Source: Agapetus fuscipes (lineage: Eukaryota > Arthropoda > Insecta > Trichoptera > Glossosomatidae). Taken from it: DNA of 64,000 bases. The stretch spans positions 8,184,001-8,248,000 of the forward strand of contig OX637339.1 in the NCBI GenBank assembly GCA_951799405.1. The letters are read 5' to 3'. This document shows positions 53,700-64,000 of the stretch, piece after piece (the first letter of the stretch is position 1; every line of letters begins with the position of its first letter). The notes below the pieces were generated by a model. It saw only the letters and a list, made by a program, of their open reading frames with translations, was not told the origin of the DNA and searched no databases. A program made the position numbers and the translations under genes.

Positions 53700-53995
53700 A
53701 AAACATAACTAAGATGCATATGTAGAGCAACATCTTACTGCGTTGTCAACGAAGTCGAAATCGTGGCATATGTGGAGTGTGGAACCTATTAATTTGTTCA
53801 TTAAAGTTGAAGTGGGGGTTTCTAAGCTACCGAGGGGACTGTTTTCTCATTTCTTGTCAAGGCTGAGTAAACCTTGCCGGTATAATATTTTTGATTTGAA
53901 ATTAACATCAAAATGGGAAACCATTTTTGGCTCTCTTGGTGGAGATCGAACTCTAGCTCTCGGCATGGATTGCAAGCATTTTACAAACTCGTAGG
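53700..53995 (-). mobile_element. SINE-A, diverged
   Basis: AACTAAGATGCATATGTAG tail, GTGGAACCTATTAA, AAGGCTGAGTAAACCTTGCC and a decayed head to 53992. An 83-codon plus frame is antisense to the repeat. Confidence 0.8.
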
Positions 53996-54245
53996 GTTGA
54001 TAAATAAATTAACCTGTATCACAGATCGATCATGAGGTTTATCTAGCCTTAAAAAAACTGCGTCTTGTCTGTTGCTTTGCAGCGACAACCAAAACATGCA
54101 AAAGACTATTGAGGCGTATGCTCAAACCCTCCTCGTACCCATCCCGTATGTATGTGTCAGATGTACCTACCCACAGCACATGGACGCTCATACAAAGCTA
54201 TATATTTTCTTAGGTGGCGGAATGCTCAGATTAAACATAACCATA

Positions 54246-54366
54246 GTCAACGACGATACCATGTTTAAAGCACTGTTTCTCATCAGATCACCGAAATTAA
54301 ACAACATTGGGCGCGGATGCTACCTGGATGGGTGACCGCTCAAGTACACCGCGTGTTGTTGGCGTT
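54246..54366 (+). rRNA. 5S rRNA-like sequence, likely pseudogene
   Basis: Full length (about 120 bases). It starts GTCAACGACGATACCATGTT and contains the internal promoter region (TCAGATCACCGAAATTAAAC, then TGGATGGGTGACCGC). It ends CGCGTGTTGTTGGCGTTT, where start and end can pair. It differs from typical arthropod 5S at a noticeable number of positions (for example CCTGGATG for CTTGGATG), and the terminating T-run is short. A SINE-B begins six bases later. It could be a 5S pseudogene, a dispersed 5S gene, or the head of a 5S-derived SINE. Confidence 0.75.
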
Positions 54367-54370
54367 TCTT

Positions 54371-54660
54371 TGACCGGTCCGTAGTCCAGTGGCAACACTT
54401 CGGACTCGTAAATGGAAGGTTGTGGATTCGAATCCCGGCGGAGCACAAAAAATATACCAATTATATTTCCAAATGTTCTCTTCGCTGGGTTGAAAAATTC
54501 ATAAACCTTTACCAAAGACCGGTCACTGAAAGGTCCATCCAACCTTCCAACAACTGGGTCTTGCTTGAGAATTGGCGCTTTCTACAGCGACGACCAAGCT
54601 CGCAGAGGGCTCTTGAGGTGTGATACACACAAAAACAGCGCTCACTAAATAAATCGTTAT
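54371..54660 (+). mobile_element. SINE-B, full length (best plus copy)
   Basis: GACCGGTCCGTAGTCCAGTG head, B-box GGATTCGAATCCC, GGAGCACAAAAAATATAC, ATTCATAAACCTTTACCAAA, GAGAATTGGCGCTTTCTACA, GCAGAGGGCTCTTGAGG and CACAAAAACAGCGCTCAC, ending in an ATT repeat near 54665. Confidence 0.92.
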
Positions 54661-54669
54661 AATATTATT

Positions 54670-55600
54670 ATTATTATTCACCACATCGCTCACCAATTAG
54701 TATACGATGCAAAATCATAAAAAATGTCTTTCAGCGTCTTAGAGTCATACTCTCCTCGATCATTCCTTCGATAGGAATAAGATGAAATATTTCTTATTCA
54801 GTTCATATTCCACCTTCCATACCGATCTTAATTCTTACATGTCACTTTTATCCTGCATTCACTCCCTTTTTACCATAATTTCGCTCTTTTTCTTAGTGAA
54901 GAAGAATGTAATTCATCCACCTATTTTTGCCTAGTCAGAAACAGATATTAGCATTATCGAATAAGAGTTTTTTAAAAGAGAATAACAGTTCTCATCAAGA
55001 TCATCTTCATCATCATACTTCCCGCTGAAGTAGCCCATCGTAGAAATGGGCAAAACGTCCGGAAGCTCCAGCTCCCACAGACCACGTAAAACATCACTCC
55101 AGCATCCTTAGCATTATCAATTCATAGTTCATCATAATTTCTAATTTATTTTTAAGAAACTTTACCGAAATCATCAATGTGGAGATAGACAAAATGTGAG
55201 TGTAAATTGCAGAGGCTCTGGCCACCTTAATTTTTTTATTCCAAAAAAGCACATAATTTATTAACGTCATATTTGACGTAAGATATACGTTCATTTTTTT
55301 TTTGCATTTTTTGACACACAAATAACTTTTTGAGTAGGGCCCATAATGGGCTTTTAAAAACGCTTAACTCGGATTCGAACCCAGTACCCCGCCCACTGTG
55401 CTACCGCGCCGAAGCTTGTCTATTCAAATAAACTAAAAGTGTTTTTTTTTCGCAAACATACATAATTTAGACCGTGGCGTTTTAATTGTTTGAATTTCTC
55501 ATTTTACGAAATGTCCTACATCACTTTATCATGCTTTTTCCTTGTCTATGGCTCGCCGTGATACTAAAGAACTTGCAAAGCATTTTTGCAATCAATCAAC
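54670..55600. other. No gene recognised
   Basis: Contains a LINE-1 type 3' scrap at 55205-55230 and a tRNA-like B-box word at 55370. Otherwise unassigned. Confidence 0.35.
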
Positions 55601-55602
55601 TA

Positions 55603-55685
55603 ATCAACTAAGCTACACATATAATGTAACTTCTTGCCGCGTTATCCCCGATGGGGTCGCATGTGGCGAGTTGAACCTATTTTTA
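55603..55685 (-). mobile_element. SINE-A tail fragment
   Basis: AACTAAGCTACACATATAAT to GCGAGTTGAACCTATTTTTA. Confidence 0.8.
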
Positions 55686-55969
55686 ATTATAGTATTAACC
55701 TGGAAAAATATTGTTATCTTTTTAAGCGGGTTCTATTTATTAAAATCTGCGGCTTATTTACTTACACAATTTACTTTATTACTATCGTTATTCGTTCATT
55801 ATCTTTAATTCCACACCACAATCTCCCAGAGCTCTCTGTCTTGTGCCACTTCCCTCCATTTCTCCTTCACTCGCAGAACTTCCTCTTCAGACTTATAATT
55901 GTCTGTTCACCGGATCCTGAGACGTCTTAGTGGTCTGACATCAAACGGGGCACCATCAAATATATCGAA

Positions 55970-56388
55970 CGCGACGTTTAAAAGGCGTAGGGCATAAGCG
56001 ACATAAACTAAATTGTTCAGGAGAGCAGTTTAAAGTTTGAGATTGCAGAAAAATGGCATAACTTTTTTATTTTTTATCATATCGCTAAAATCAAAACAGT
56101 TCTGAAATAAAAAAAAGGCATTTATTGGCATTCCTATTAATGTGGTTTTACGATTTTTATGTCACAAGCGCCTTTAGGACAAAAAAGGTCAAAATCTTGT
56201 TGGTTACACCAAAACCATGCTTCGATAACGCAGTTGTTTGCTTGGGCATAAACAACACAAAAAACATCGTAGAGCTATGAGAGTAAGCGCATTAGAAAGA
56301 ACAGAAAATTTCAAGTAGTATAGCATTCATAACTTATTTTTGACCAAAATGTTGCTTATCCCGTACTGCCTTTTAACCGTCGATTAAC
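55970..56388. mobile_element. MITE D, second copy
   Basis: Matches 38642-39070 along its whole length, including GTTGTTTGCTTGGGCATAAA and the CCTTTTAACCGTCGATT end. The left terminus is mutated. Confidence 0.85.
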
Positions 56389-56641
56389 ATTTGTGATAAC
56401 GTTCTACATCTTCGGCCCATTGAATTTTTCTTGACGTAATTACTGGCACGATATTTAAGTCCTGAATATGGACGTTAACTCCTCGTTGGTACGGATGCGC
56501 TATCTGTGACCCTCAGATACAAGTCCGAGAATTCAACAAAAAACCTTTTGTGCTCCAAGACCTGAAAAAAAAAATGTTTGTTAGTCAGACTAAAGGCTCA
56601 CATCCTTACAAGACAATTTGCCAAACATTGGAAGTATATGT

Positions 56642-57165
56642 CTGAAATTTTGTGGAACCGAAAAAATGGGTAAACGGTATAAAACTACTTTCAAACATAA
56701 ATTAACATAATTTTGTGAATGGTAATGTTACTAAGATATCTAAAACTGCATAAGTGCTGATCCATTGATTTGAGAAATCGTGGATTAAGTGTTTATTGGG
56801 TGTATAAATTCATAGTAAGTGAACTAATTATAAGGCAGTGCTCATAACAGTAATAATAAAAATAATAATTGGACAATTTGTATACAGCGCCGTTTAGTGG
56901 CACTAGCCACCCCAAGGGCGCTTTTATGTGTTGAAGCTTTTGTTAAAAACAAACTTCTAATTGTTACACTTTTGTAGTTTTTCTTCTCGTAAGAAATAGG
57001 GAAAAGGGTGAATTTATCTAAGAATTTCATGCTAGCTTTGTATTATGTCATTTTCGATATCTTGAATTTTGTGGAACGGAAAAAATGGTTAAACAGTAAA
57101 AACATTTCCAAACACAAATTTACATAATTTTGTGAATAGTAATGTTACTATGATATTTTTCAATT
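56642..57165. repeat. Direct repeat of about 105 bp flanking a LINE scrap
   Basis: TTTTGTGGAACCGAAAAAAT at 56648 and TTTTGTGGAACGGAAAAAAT at 57067, each followed by matching sequence to TAATGTTACTAWGATAT. Between them at 56862-56945 lies the LINE 3' end with AGCGCCGTTTAGTGGC and CCCCAAGGGCGCTTTTA (minus). Confidence 0.75.
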
Positions 57166-57229
57166 GTGGAATGTTTTTTTTTTTCAATGACAAAATAATA
57201 TTATTTCTACATCTCTTTAACAACACTGC

Positions 57230-58600
57230 GAAACCCTTTGGCCTCACAAATCAAAACCATAAAAATCCAAAATTCACAGAGCCGACGTCACGAGGGTCCT
57301 TTTGCCTGGTTCCACCGCCGCACCACCATACATCACAGGACCTCAAGGGCCCTTTCTGTGCCCCAACTTTACAAAACTACGTTTCAACTCAACCTTTGCG
57401 TAAACTAAAAACTGTATGGAAACCAAAATAGAGTGTCTTAGTTTTCATACATATTTTTTGAAAACGCTTTGTTTGAGTTAAGATTTATTTTTTTGTACTT
57501 GGAGTATTTGGGACCCCCTGTGGAGCTTCTGAATTGCCTGCAACCGCCTCGGGCTCCCGAAAGATCGACCAAACGCGGTATAAACGTAAAAATATTCATT
57601 TATGCGAAACAGCCTAATGACTTTGAAGCTTTCAAAAGATTTGTTGTTTTTTTTTTTGTGAAATTTTAATATTTCTCATTTTCTTATTTGAAGATCATTT
57701 TTTTTGGATTATTTTTGATGATTGATGAATCTCATTAAAAATATTTTATGTGCACTGTTACTGTGTCTGCTAGAGGTGGCCAGTACCTCCACAGACGCGT
57801 CTCACATATGTTATTTTTATTCTGTCGACTTTAATAAAGACCCACTTAATTTGTTGTCTTGTATCCAACCACCATTACACTGGGGGTGGCCAGTGCATCT
57901 ACTGAGGCGTCTCCATTTTTGTTCTGTCCTTGCACACTTCTTTCATCTCTTCAACATTCATCCCTCTCTCTTCATGCATGCTCAATTCTGAAGATTCTTC
58001 AAATTTTTTTTTTTTTAGACCATTGGTCAGCCTTACGCCAAACATTTTTTGTAAAAAAGAGTTTTTGTATTGCTCCTGCTCGTGGAGATATTTATTTATT
58101 TTGAAAGATGTATTGTAAAGCTTCTAAAACGCGAAAAAGCTTTTCAGATATATTTTTTAATTTCCTGAATTTTAATTTCAGAAAACTCACAAAGATTCCA
58201 ATTTATATTTAACATAATTTTTAAATTACTATTAACGCAACATGAGGACGATGCATTTTGTAAGGAGGATGATGACGATGATTGCCAGTTAATTATTTGA
58301 CCAGGGCCGGAATTGGGGTCACACGTCAGGCGCAGGGCCGCAATGGGCGCCCACAGATATTTAACATAACGTAATTATAAATATTAGGATACCTAATTGC
58401 CTGTCAAACTTTGACAGCTGCTCTTTTTTTGATCCCTGACTAATACATCATTTTAAAAACTTTTTTTTTGTATGTTGGTGTTTTACTTATTTTGAAAATT
58501 GACGGTTAACCTGTGAACTATTCAAATTAAGAAAAAATAAAATATGTTCATTAAAAAAATGTGCATAAATTTAATTCTTACTCACAAAAATACGCAAAAC
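57230..58600. other. Decayed repeat sequence, no gene recognised
   Basis: Two inverted family J motifs at 57350-57510. Two LINE-1 type scraps at 57765-57815 and 57875-57985 (GGGGGTGGCCAGTGCATCTA). Open frames between 57132 and 58118 overlap these and are not supported. Confidence 0.4.
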
Positions 58601-58604
58601 GTAT

Positions 58605-58860
58605 CCTATAATCTATAATTTGAGTTGCAAATATTTATTGAATTTTAATATTCATATTACGTTCATGTCTATAAACTGACTCATTTCACGTACACGCATA
58701 AACCGCACGTGTACCTACTTAAAAAATAAAAATAAAACAAATCTAAAATGTACATTAACGCTGCAACTTTCCGATTTTCTTTGAAAGAGGGGTGACGTTG
58801 GCAAAGTGAACAACATTTTACAGCATGAATGGTCAAATCTGACAAACCATAATGAGAGGT
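58605..58860 (-). mobile_element. Family C, diverged
   Basis: CTATAATTTGAGTTGCAAAT tail side to CAGCATGAATGGTCAAATCT. Confidence 0.75.
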
Positions 58861-58869
58861 GTAGCCTAG

Positions 58870-59400
58870 CAGGGATAACAACTTTTCATACTTTTGATTA
58901 GAAAAAAAAAGTTTTGCATCCGATCGTCATCAAACTTCACATGAAACATTCCGAGAATATTTTACAGGTTTGCTGATAATTAAATTAAAATCGATTTCAG
59001 ATTTTACTTTTACAAACACACTAAATAAGACTGACTTTACCGATGGACTTTTGCCCTGACTTTGTATGTAGGTACAGAGGTAAATGCCATACGTGGATTC
59101 GAACCGGCGATCTCAGCTTGCGCGTGGGCGACCCATTGCCAGCTGCACTGAGCCAATTGTATAGACGAAGGTAACCTGTTAGCGATGCCGGACTTAACGA
59201 TACAATTTGTACAATAGTCTTATGAATTTCAACACAGTGACCTCTACAATCAAAAATGCATGTTATCGTCAGTACAACAAGGAGCTCTATGAATCTACAA
59301 AGATCCCGATGTGATCAGTTCCGCGTTTATTGGGATGGTCACATAATTAGAATAGACGACTCCAGCACCATTAAGAGCCTTTATAATCACAACGCCGAAG
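58870..59400. other. No gene recognised
   Basis: Holds a tRNA-like word (GATTCGAACCGGCGATCTCA) at 59096 that lacks a matching A-box, so no tRNA is called. Confidence 0.35.
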
Positions 59401-59407
59401 AAGACCA

Positions 59408-59575
59408 GGTCTGGAAATATCACCACGGTAATTCTTATCTACTGAAAATCGGTAATATTTGTATGAAGACCTGTTTATCCAAAATGGCAGCAAGTAAACA
59501 GCTGATTAGTCTTTTTACAAATATTACCGATATTCGGTCGGTAAGAATAACCGTGATGATAAGACTTTCAGCCCT
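59408..59575. mobile_element. MITE E, third copy
   Basis: ACGGTAATTCTTATCTACTG and, inverted, ACGGTTATTCTTACCGACCG arms around AAAATGGCAGCAAGTAAACA. Same structure as 20395-20562. The 119-codon plus frame 59256-59615 runs through it by chance. Confidence 0.8.
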
Positions 59576-59641
59576 GGAAGGCCAAAAATGGGATGTATTA
59601 CAGTGTTATCGCTGATGCAGCGAAGGTAATACGTGCAATGA

Positions 59642-59990
59642 AGGGAATTTTTGGCTGGAGAGCAAAGACGTTGGTCAGGCGGGAGAGTGGAGGAGAATCC
59701 TGGATTCAGACAAGGCCCACCCAGGGCAGGACTGTAGAAAAAGAGTCAAGTTTCGTATTAAAGAGCCGCTCAGAAGAGTTAACACACTTTTTGAAGAGTG
59801 TGCATTTGCAGTCGCTGGTCTTCTGGCCTGGAACCGCCTGCCTCATCATGTGAGAGAGCAAGAGGACCATGGAAAGTTCCGAAATGCACCGAAGACAAGC
59901 AAATTTCTGGCATCACATGCGCAAGCGACCGTGGACTGACTACATCACGAAACGGTGCTTTAAAGATATCACCAACTCATCATCTTCATG
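59642..59990 (+). pseudogene. LINE ORF2 C-terminus and 3' end with ATC tail
   Basis: From about 59776 the plus frame reads CAFAVAGLLAWNRLPHHVRE, then HGKFRNA and FLASHAQA. This matches the copy at 34148-34402 but is more diverged. It ends GAAACGGTGCTTTAAAGATA and a TCATCATC tail. The upstream 59640-59760 looks like earlier LINE coding with frame breaks. Confidence 0.8.
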
Positions 59991-60145
59991 CTGCATGTGT
60001 ACATATGTTTACAAAAATAAAATCCCAAATCTCAAATGAACGTACACCCGCAATTTCTGACGACCTTCCTTGAAACCGAGACATCGGTAAATTGAACCAT
60101 TTTTTACAGCATTGGTATTCAACCTCACACAACTATAAGTCAAGA
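59990..60145 (-). mobile_element. Family C fragment
   Basis: GCTGCATGTGTACATATGTT to CAGCATTGGTATTCAACCTC. The tail side is missing and replaced by the LINE tail. Confidence 0.75.
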
Positions 60146-60149
60146 AACC

Positions 60150-60740
60150 TGTTAATATAAGGTTATTAAAAAAAATCACATTCGACACAAAACAATATTA
60201 AAAAGAGCCTCGGAAGCAAACATTCATACAAGCTCTTTTTACTTCTTAAGCCCGGCAATACCGGTTCGAGTCTCGGTAATGTGAAATCTCCCATACTCGT
60301 GTATGAACAAGGAGGACCATGTCCGAGACGGGCGAACACAGATGGTTATTTATTTTTACACATAAGGAACTCGCAGACACTTATCCACCATGTTAGCTCG
60401 CACTGTAAGGCTAATTTTAAAACGCGAGAGGTTGTATTTTTATGGCCGACATTCGGAAAATATCGACCCTGTTCTTTTATTTGAATTATACGTATTTTCC
60501 GTTTTTGAATTCAACAATTTAATCTAGTTTTTAGTATCAATATGAAGTTAGTTATTTTTCTAATATAAAGTCCGTCTGGTCCATAGTCCAGTAGATAGAT
60601 CGTTATTATTCAAGGCCGGAGTGTAAGAGTTTGATCCCCACCAATGATACCGGAAATTATTCCGCGTTTCTGTGTTTTGAGTGAAGATTGACTAAACCCT
60701 TTGACCGGTGGATATTAGAATTACACGAATATTTAAATAC
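60150..60740. other. No gene recognised
   Basis: A tRNA-like SINE head is possible at 60570-60645 (GTCTGGTCCATAGTCCAG with GAGTTTGATCCCCACC). Otherwise unassigned. Confidence 0.4.
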
Positions 60741-60746
60741 ATAAAG

Positions 60747-60995
60747 TTCCTTGACTTATAGGTTGGTATGCGGCTGACCACCCATGCTGTAAAAATGGTT
60801 CACTTTGCCAATGTCACCCCTGTCTCAGGGAAGGACGGCAAGAGTTGCAGGGTGTTTGTCCATTTGAGATTTGGTTTTTATGTTGTAGGTTCACATGAGG
60901 CATGTGCAAGCGCGAACTTGTATGTGTCTGGTTGTGAGAATGCATGTAATGTGAATCTCCAATGTAACATATCTTTGCAACTTAGATTAGATTAG
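60747..60995 (+). mobile_element. Family C, full length
   Basis: GTTCCTTGACTTATAGGTTG start and AACTTAGATTAGATTAGATT end. The sense frame is open for 75 codons (60768-60995). Confidence 0.9.
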
Positions 60996-60999
60996 ATTT

Positions 61000-61425
61000 G
61001 TGGTTTTTTTTACGTGGAATAGAATCACATACCTACTTTTGTTACAGCTACTAGTGATGTTCACCACTGTACCGTTATTTTGGTATTGGATCACACCAAT
61101 TATATTGATTCTATAAAGTAAATGTGTGGTAGTATTTATTTAAATTTATAACTCAATTATATACATTTTTTATGTCAAAAGTAAGCGTGGGTGTTAAAGT
61201 CGAAAACTGCTCACGATTAAAAACAGTCTCTACCGAAAAACTACTTTAAATTCCTAAAAATGCTATAAAATTCTTAAACAGCGTAGAATACATAACGTCT
61301 AGGTAAATAAATAACAAACAAGTGTTTTTTTTTCTTGCAGTAGTTGGAATTAAAATTATACAACTTAGCTTCACACAGTTTGACAATTATTACATATTAC
61401 AATGGAAGGTACTTATTTAAAAAAT
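61000..61425. other. No gene recognised
   Basis: AT-rich, no supported feature. Confidence 0.35.
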
Positions 61426-61431
61426 GTTTTA

Positions 61432-61580
61432 TAATGGGACTCGAACCCACGACCTTCCATTAACGAGTCCGTACCACTAGACTACGGACCGGTCGGAAAT
61501 AAAAGTCCTTTCCAATACCCTTGGAAGGAATCGAACCCTAGCGTTGTGGCTTTGAAGTACCAACTGAACTATCGAGCTAT
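61432..61580 (-). mobile_element. Two tRNA-like SINE heads
   Basis: 61432-61493 is a SINE-B head (GACCGGTCCGTAGTCTAGTG on minus, with GGTTCGAGTCCC). 61505-61578 is a second tRNA-like head (AGCTCGATAGTTCAGTTGGT on minus, with GGTTCGATTCC), closer to SINE-A. Confidence 0.7.
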
Positions 61581-61584
61581 ATTT

Positions 61585-62760
61585 TTTGACATGTTCGAAA
61601 GATTTCATATTTTTTATTAGACACTTGACGCTAATCCAGTGACCAAGAAATATGATGTCATGACAGGTTCGAATTTGACCACGGGCATTTTTAAATGATG
61701 GCGGTTCACATCTGTGGATCGAGATGTCATGTTCGGTATTCGACATGGTTTAAGGCCACAATCCTCTTATTGGGCGGACCCTGTCGATAGTCGATACATT
61801 TTAAATTTAAAGGATTACCAACAATTTTGTACGGTGTATATATATTTTTTTAACCGAATACTTGACAACAAGTGACTGTGGACTCGGCTTATTTAAAATT
61901 TGGGGGAAAAATGTGATGTCACTTGGCCGAGCTAGAGATAAGAGGGAGAGTTGTATCTTCAATACAAAATTATGTAGGTAGTTGAAAAAGATATAAAAGC
62001 GCTACGAACAACATTTATTATAAACGTCAACTGAAATGATGTTCACTAGAAAAATTCTCTGATTATATTGAGTTTTTTTTGTGTACTATCAGTGACGTCA
62101 CATCGTCGAGCGATTTTTTTTATTGTACCGAGTCAATTTTTTTTTTGTTCTTTCGCAGTAAAAAATGTTTTAAACGAAGCCATTTCAGCTGCCAACGTAT
62201 CGTTTCCACCACTGGGAAATACTTTCAAGGCTGGTTATCGAAGCGACTCTGTGGCTTTCGCGTCCTCTTTTTGTGTAATTGTGTAAAATTTGACGATTCA
62301 TAATATGAAAACTACGTGCAATTTTAAAACAGCAATGAATTGTGGAACATTTTTGTTGTTGTAAATATTACATCTTTAAATTATGTTTCAAATTGTTTTT
62401 CATTTTTGTTTGACCCTTGTCAAAAACACCTTCTGACCACAAAGGGGTGACGAAATTTTGGCGATTAAAAACGAAACCTTAACAAAACCATGTCAAATTT
62501 TTGAGAACTTCTAATCGTCAAATCTAAAAAATAGCACCCATACATTTGAGCACATTGTATTATTTGAAAAAGAGATGCTTTTTCAAACATAATCTTTTTC
62601 TTCGTTTATTTGCTTTTTTTTATCTATGTAGGTATGTTTTAAACAGTGTTCGAATAGATGTACCAAATTCGATTTTATTCAAATTTGGAGAATTGAATTT
62701 TATGAATTATCTTTTTGTGTTTTCCCTGCCCAAAAAATACTAGCTTAAAAACATTTTTAT
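61585..62760. other. No gene recognised
   Basis: Short overlapping frames at 62068-62303 share no recognised motif. No RNA gene seen. Confidence 0.35.
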
Positions 62761-62764
62761 ATTG

Positions 62765-63290
62765 TGTCATGTTTCGCTTTGGGATATTTTATCATGCCAT
62801 GTTTTTCCCTTTGATTTTTGCCTTGTGATGTTTTGCCATGTGATGCTTTGCCTTATGATGTTTTGCCCTGCGATGTTTTTCCCTGTGATGTTTCGCCCTA
62901 TCATTTTTGTCTTGTGATGTTTTGCCATGTGATGTTTTGCCATTTGATGTTTTTCCCTGTGATGTTTGGCCCGGCACGTTTTGCCCTTTTTTTGTTTGTA
63001 GTGGTGTAATCCACAACTTCGGCTAAGTGGTGTTTTGGCATAATTTTCATTCATTATTATAGTACAAAACATCGTCTCTTGCGAAATCTCTTTTTCAATA
63101 ACTAAACTATCTTACACCACTTCTAATTTGTTAGATACTATAATAAGGAATGAAAATTACGCCAAAATGCTACTTAGGCGACATTGTGGATTACACCACT
63201 ATTGCCCTGATAGCCAGCCTCATATAATCTTATGCGATATTTTGTCCTGTGATGATATTTCATGTGATGTTTTATAACTGTGATGTTCTG
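62765..63290. repeat. TGATGT-type minisatellite split by MITE G
   Basis: Units on TGATGTTTTGCCATG occupy 62765-62990. Related units (GCGATATTTTGTCCTGTGAT) resume at 63228-63290. Frames on both strands, including a Lys/His-rich one, are repeat artefacts. Confidence 0.85.
63001..63200. mobile_element. MITE G, about 200 bp, TA target
   Basis: Inverted ends GTGGTGTAATCCACAA with 60-bp arms (CATAATTTTCATTC and its inverse inside), flanked by TA on both sides. TA targets are typical of Tc1/mariner-type elements (established); class membership is inferred. Confidence 0.8.
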
Positions 63291-63449
63291 GACTGTTGCT
63301 CTTTATGAATTCGTAACAATGATAAGATATTTTGTAGACGTCTCAGATAGCTTGCAGCTATTTTGTTTCATCTCAATACACAGTCTATGCCCCTCCAAAT
63401 TTAAATGATCAGCCCATGTACAGCGTGTAAGTACAAAAAAAATACTTTT

Positions 63450-63545
63450 AAACTCAATTATAAAGTTGTACTAAAAACACATGGAAGCTAAAATAGACCA
63501 CCTAGAGAACGTTTCAATTTTCACAAACTTTGTTGTCTCCCACTT
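63450..63545 (+). repeat. Dispersed motif J copy
   Basis: AAACTCAATTATAAAGTTGT and CATGGAAGCTAAAATAGACC resemble the motif at 38105, 39475 and 57350. Low conservation. Confidence 0.4.
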
Positions 63546-63721
63546 GTTCTCCAGCTCTCAGTGGGTGATGAAGTTCTACACCAAATATTTTACTACGAAA
63601 TGACGGGGCACATTCTTTTACGACAAGACAGCTTCAAGCAACCATCGGGCAATACAGAATATAGTTATTTTAACAGAAAAAACAATCATGGTAGTATAAT
63701 CTTTATATTAATTATAATAAT

Positions 63722-63943
63722 ATTAAAAGATTTATATTAAATGCATTCCCACAAGCAAACATGTATAATTTCGCGCTAACACATGCCGCATGTGGACCTA
63801 CAATATAAAAACCCAATCTCAAATGAACACAAGCTCTGCAACTCTTGCCGTCCTTCCCTGAAACAGAGGTGACATTGGCAAAGTGAACCATTTTTTACAG
63901 TATGGGTGGTCAGCCGCATACCAACCTATAAGTCAAGGAACTT
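63722..63943 (-). mobile_element. Family C, full length
   Basis: Left side AAAAGATTTATATTAAATGC to CCAACCTATAAGTCAAGGAA. Sequence is close to the copies at 43507 and 27527. Confidence 0.88.
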
Positions 63944-64000
63944 TTTTCAAAAAAAAAGACAACACAAAAGCAATTTTTGTTTCACATTTGACATTCACAG

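Noticed and set aside
54371..54450. A functional tRNA gene at the SINE-B head
   Set aside because: Same reasoning: repeated with a constant downstream body, and stems do not fold as a normal tRNA.
59256..59615. A 119-codon host gene
   Set aside because: The frame crosses a MITE E copy, and its inverted arms account for the open reading.
62767..63072. Lys/His-rich and Cys-rich proteins on opposite strands
   Set aside because: Both frames are translations of the TGATGTTTTG minisatellite and have no independent support.

Overview
This window looks like a stretch of AT-rich nuclear DNA from an animal, most probably an arthropod. Two things point that way: a full-length 5S rRNA-like sequence at 54246-54366 that resembles arthropod 5S, and several kinds of non-LTR retrotransposon debris. 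I cannot name the order. I see no operons, no bacterial-style genes and no convincing host protein-coding gene. Almost all open frames lie inside repeats. The window reads as an intergenic or intronic repeat landscape in which elements have landed inside one another repeatedly.

Three short interspersed families dominate. SINE-A has a tRNA-like head (A-box and B-box like) and a body of about 240 bp, with about 20 copies or pieces. SINE-B has a different tRNA-like head and a body of about 220 bp, with about 12 copies. Family C is about 250 bp, has no terminal inverted repeats, ends in a TTAGA-type tail, and has about 29 copies. There are also many small inverted-repeat (MITE-like) elements. Several have target-site duplications that can be read directly: 4 bp for family A, TAA for two others, TTAA for a fold-back element and TA for family G.

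Regions. 0-18 kb: scattered SINE-A, SINE-B, family C, LINE fragments and MITEs, plus a SINE-B sitting in a TGATGT-type minisatellite. 18.8-23.6 kb: a direct duplication of 2389 bp separated by 8 bp. Each copy carries a 77-bp-arm hairpin (truncated in copy 2), SINE-A, MITE A, a 431-bp solo LTR, MITE E and a minisatellite. 24.46-26.62 kb: a complete small LTR retrotransposon on the minus strand with two LTRs of about 302 bp that look identical except for one A-run length, a 4-bp target duplication and a gag-like frame but no pol. 27-46 kb: mostly family C, SINEs, two LINE insertions with clear target duplications, minisatellites and MITEs. 46.9-53.4 kb: one SINE-A copy split by three different insertions: a 209-bp element carrying a hammerhead-ribozyme-like core (probably Penelope-like), a 5.68-kb inverted-repeat element, and a MITE of about 250 bp. 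53.4-64 kb: more SINEs, the 5S-like sequence abutting a SINE-B, LINE 3' ends and a minisatellite split by a MITE.

The elements do not work together as a pathway. What the window offers is a readable insertion history and several candidate elements: the hammerhead-bearing insertion, the gag-only LTR element, the flipped-loop hairpin duplication and the 5.68-kb inverted-repeat element.
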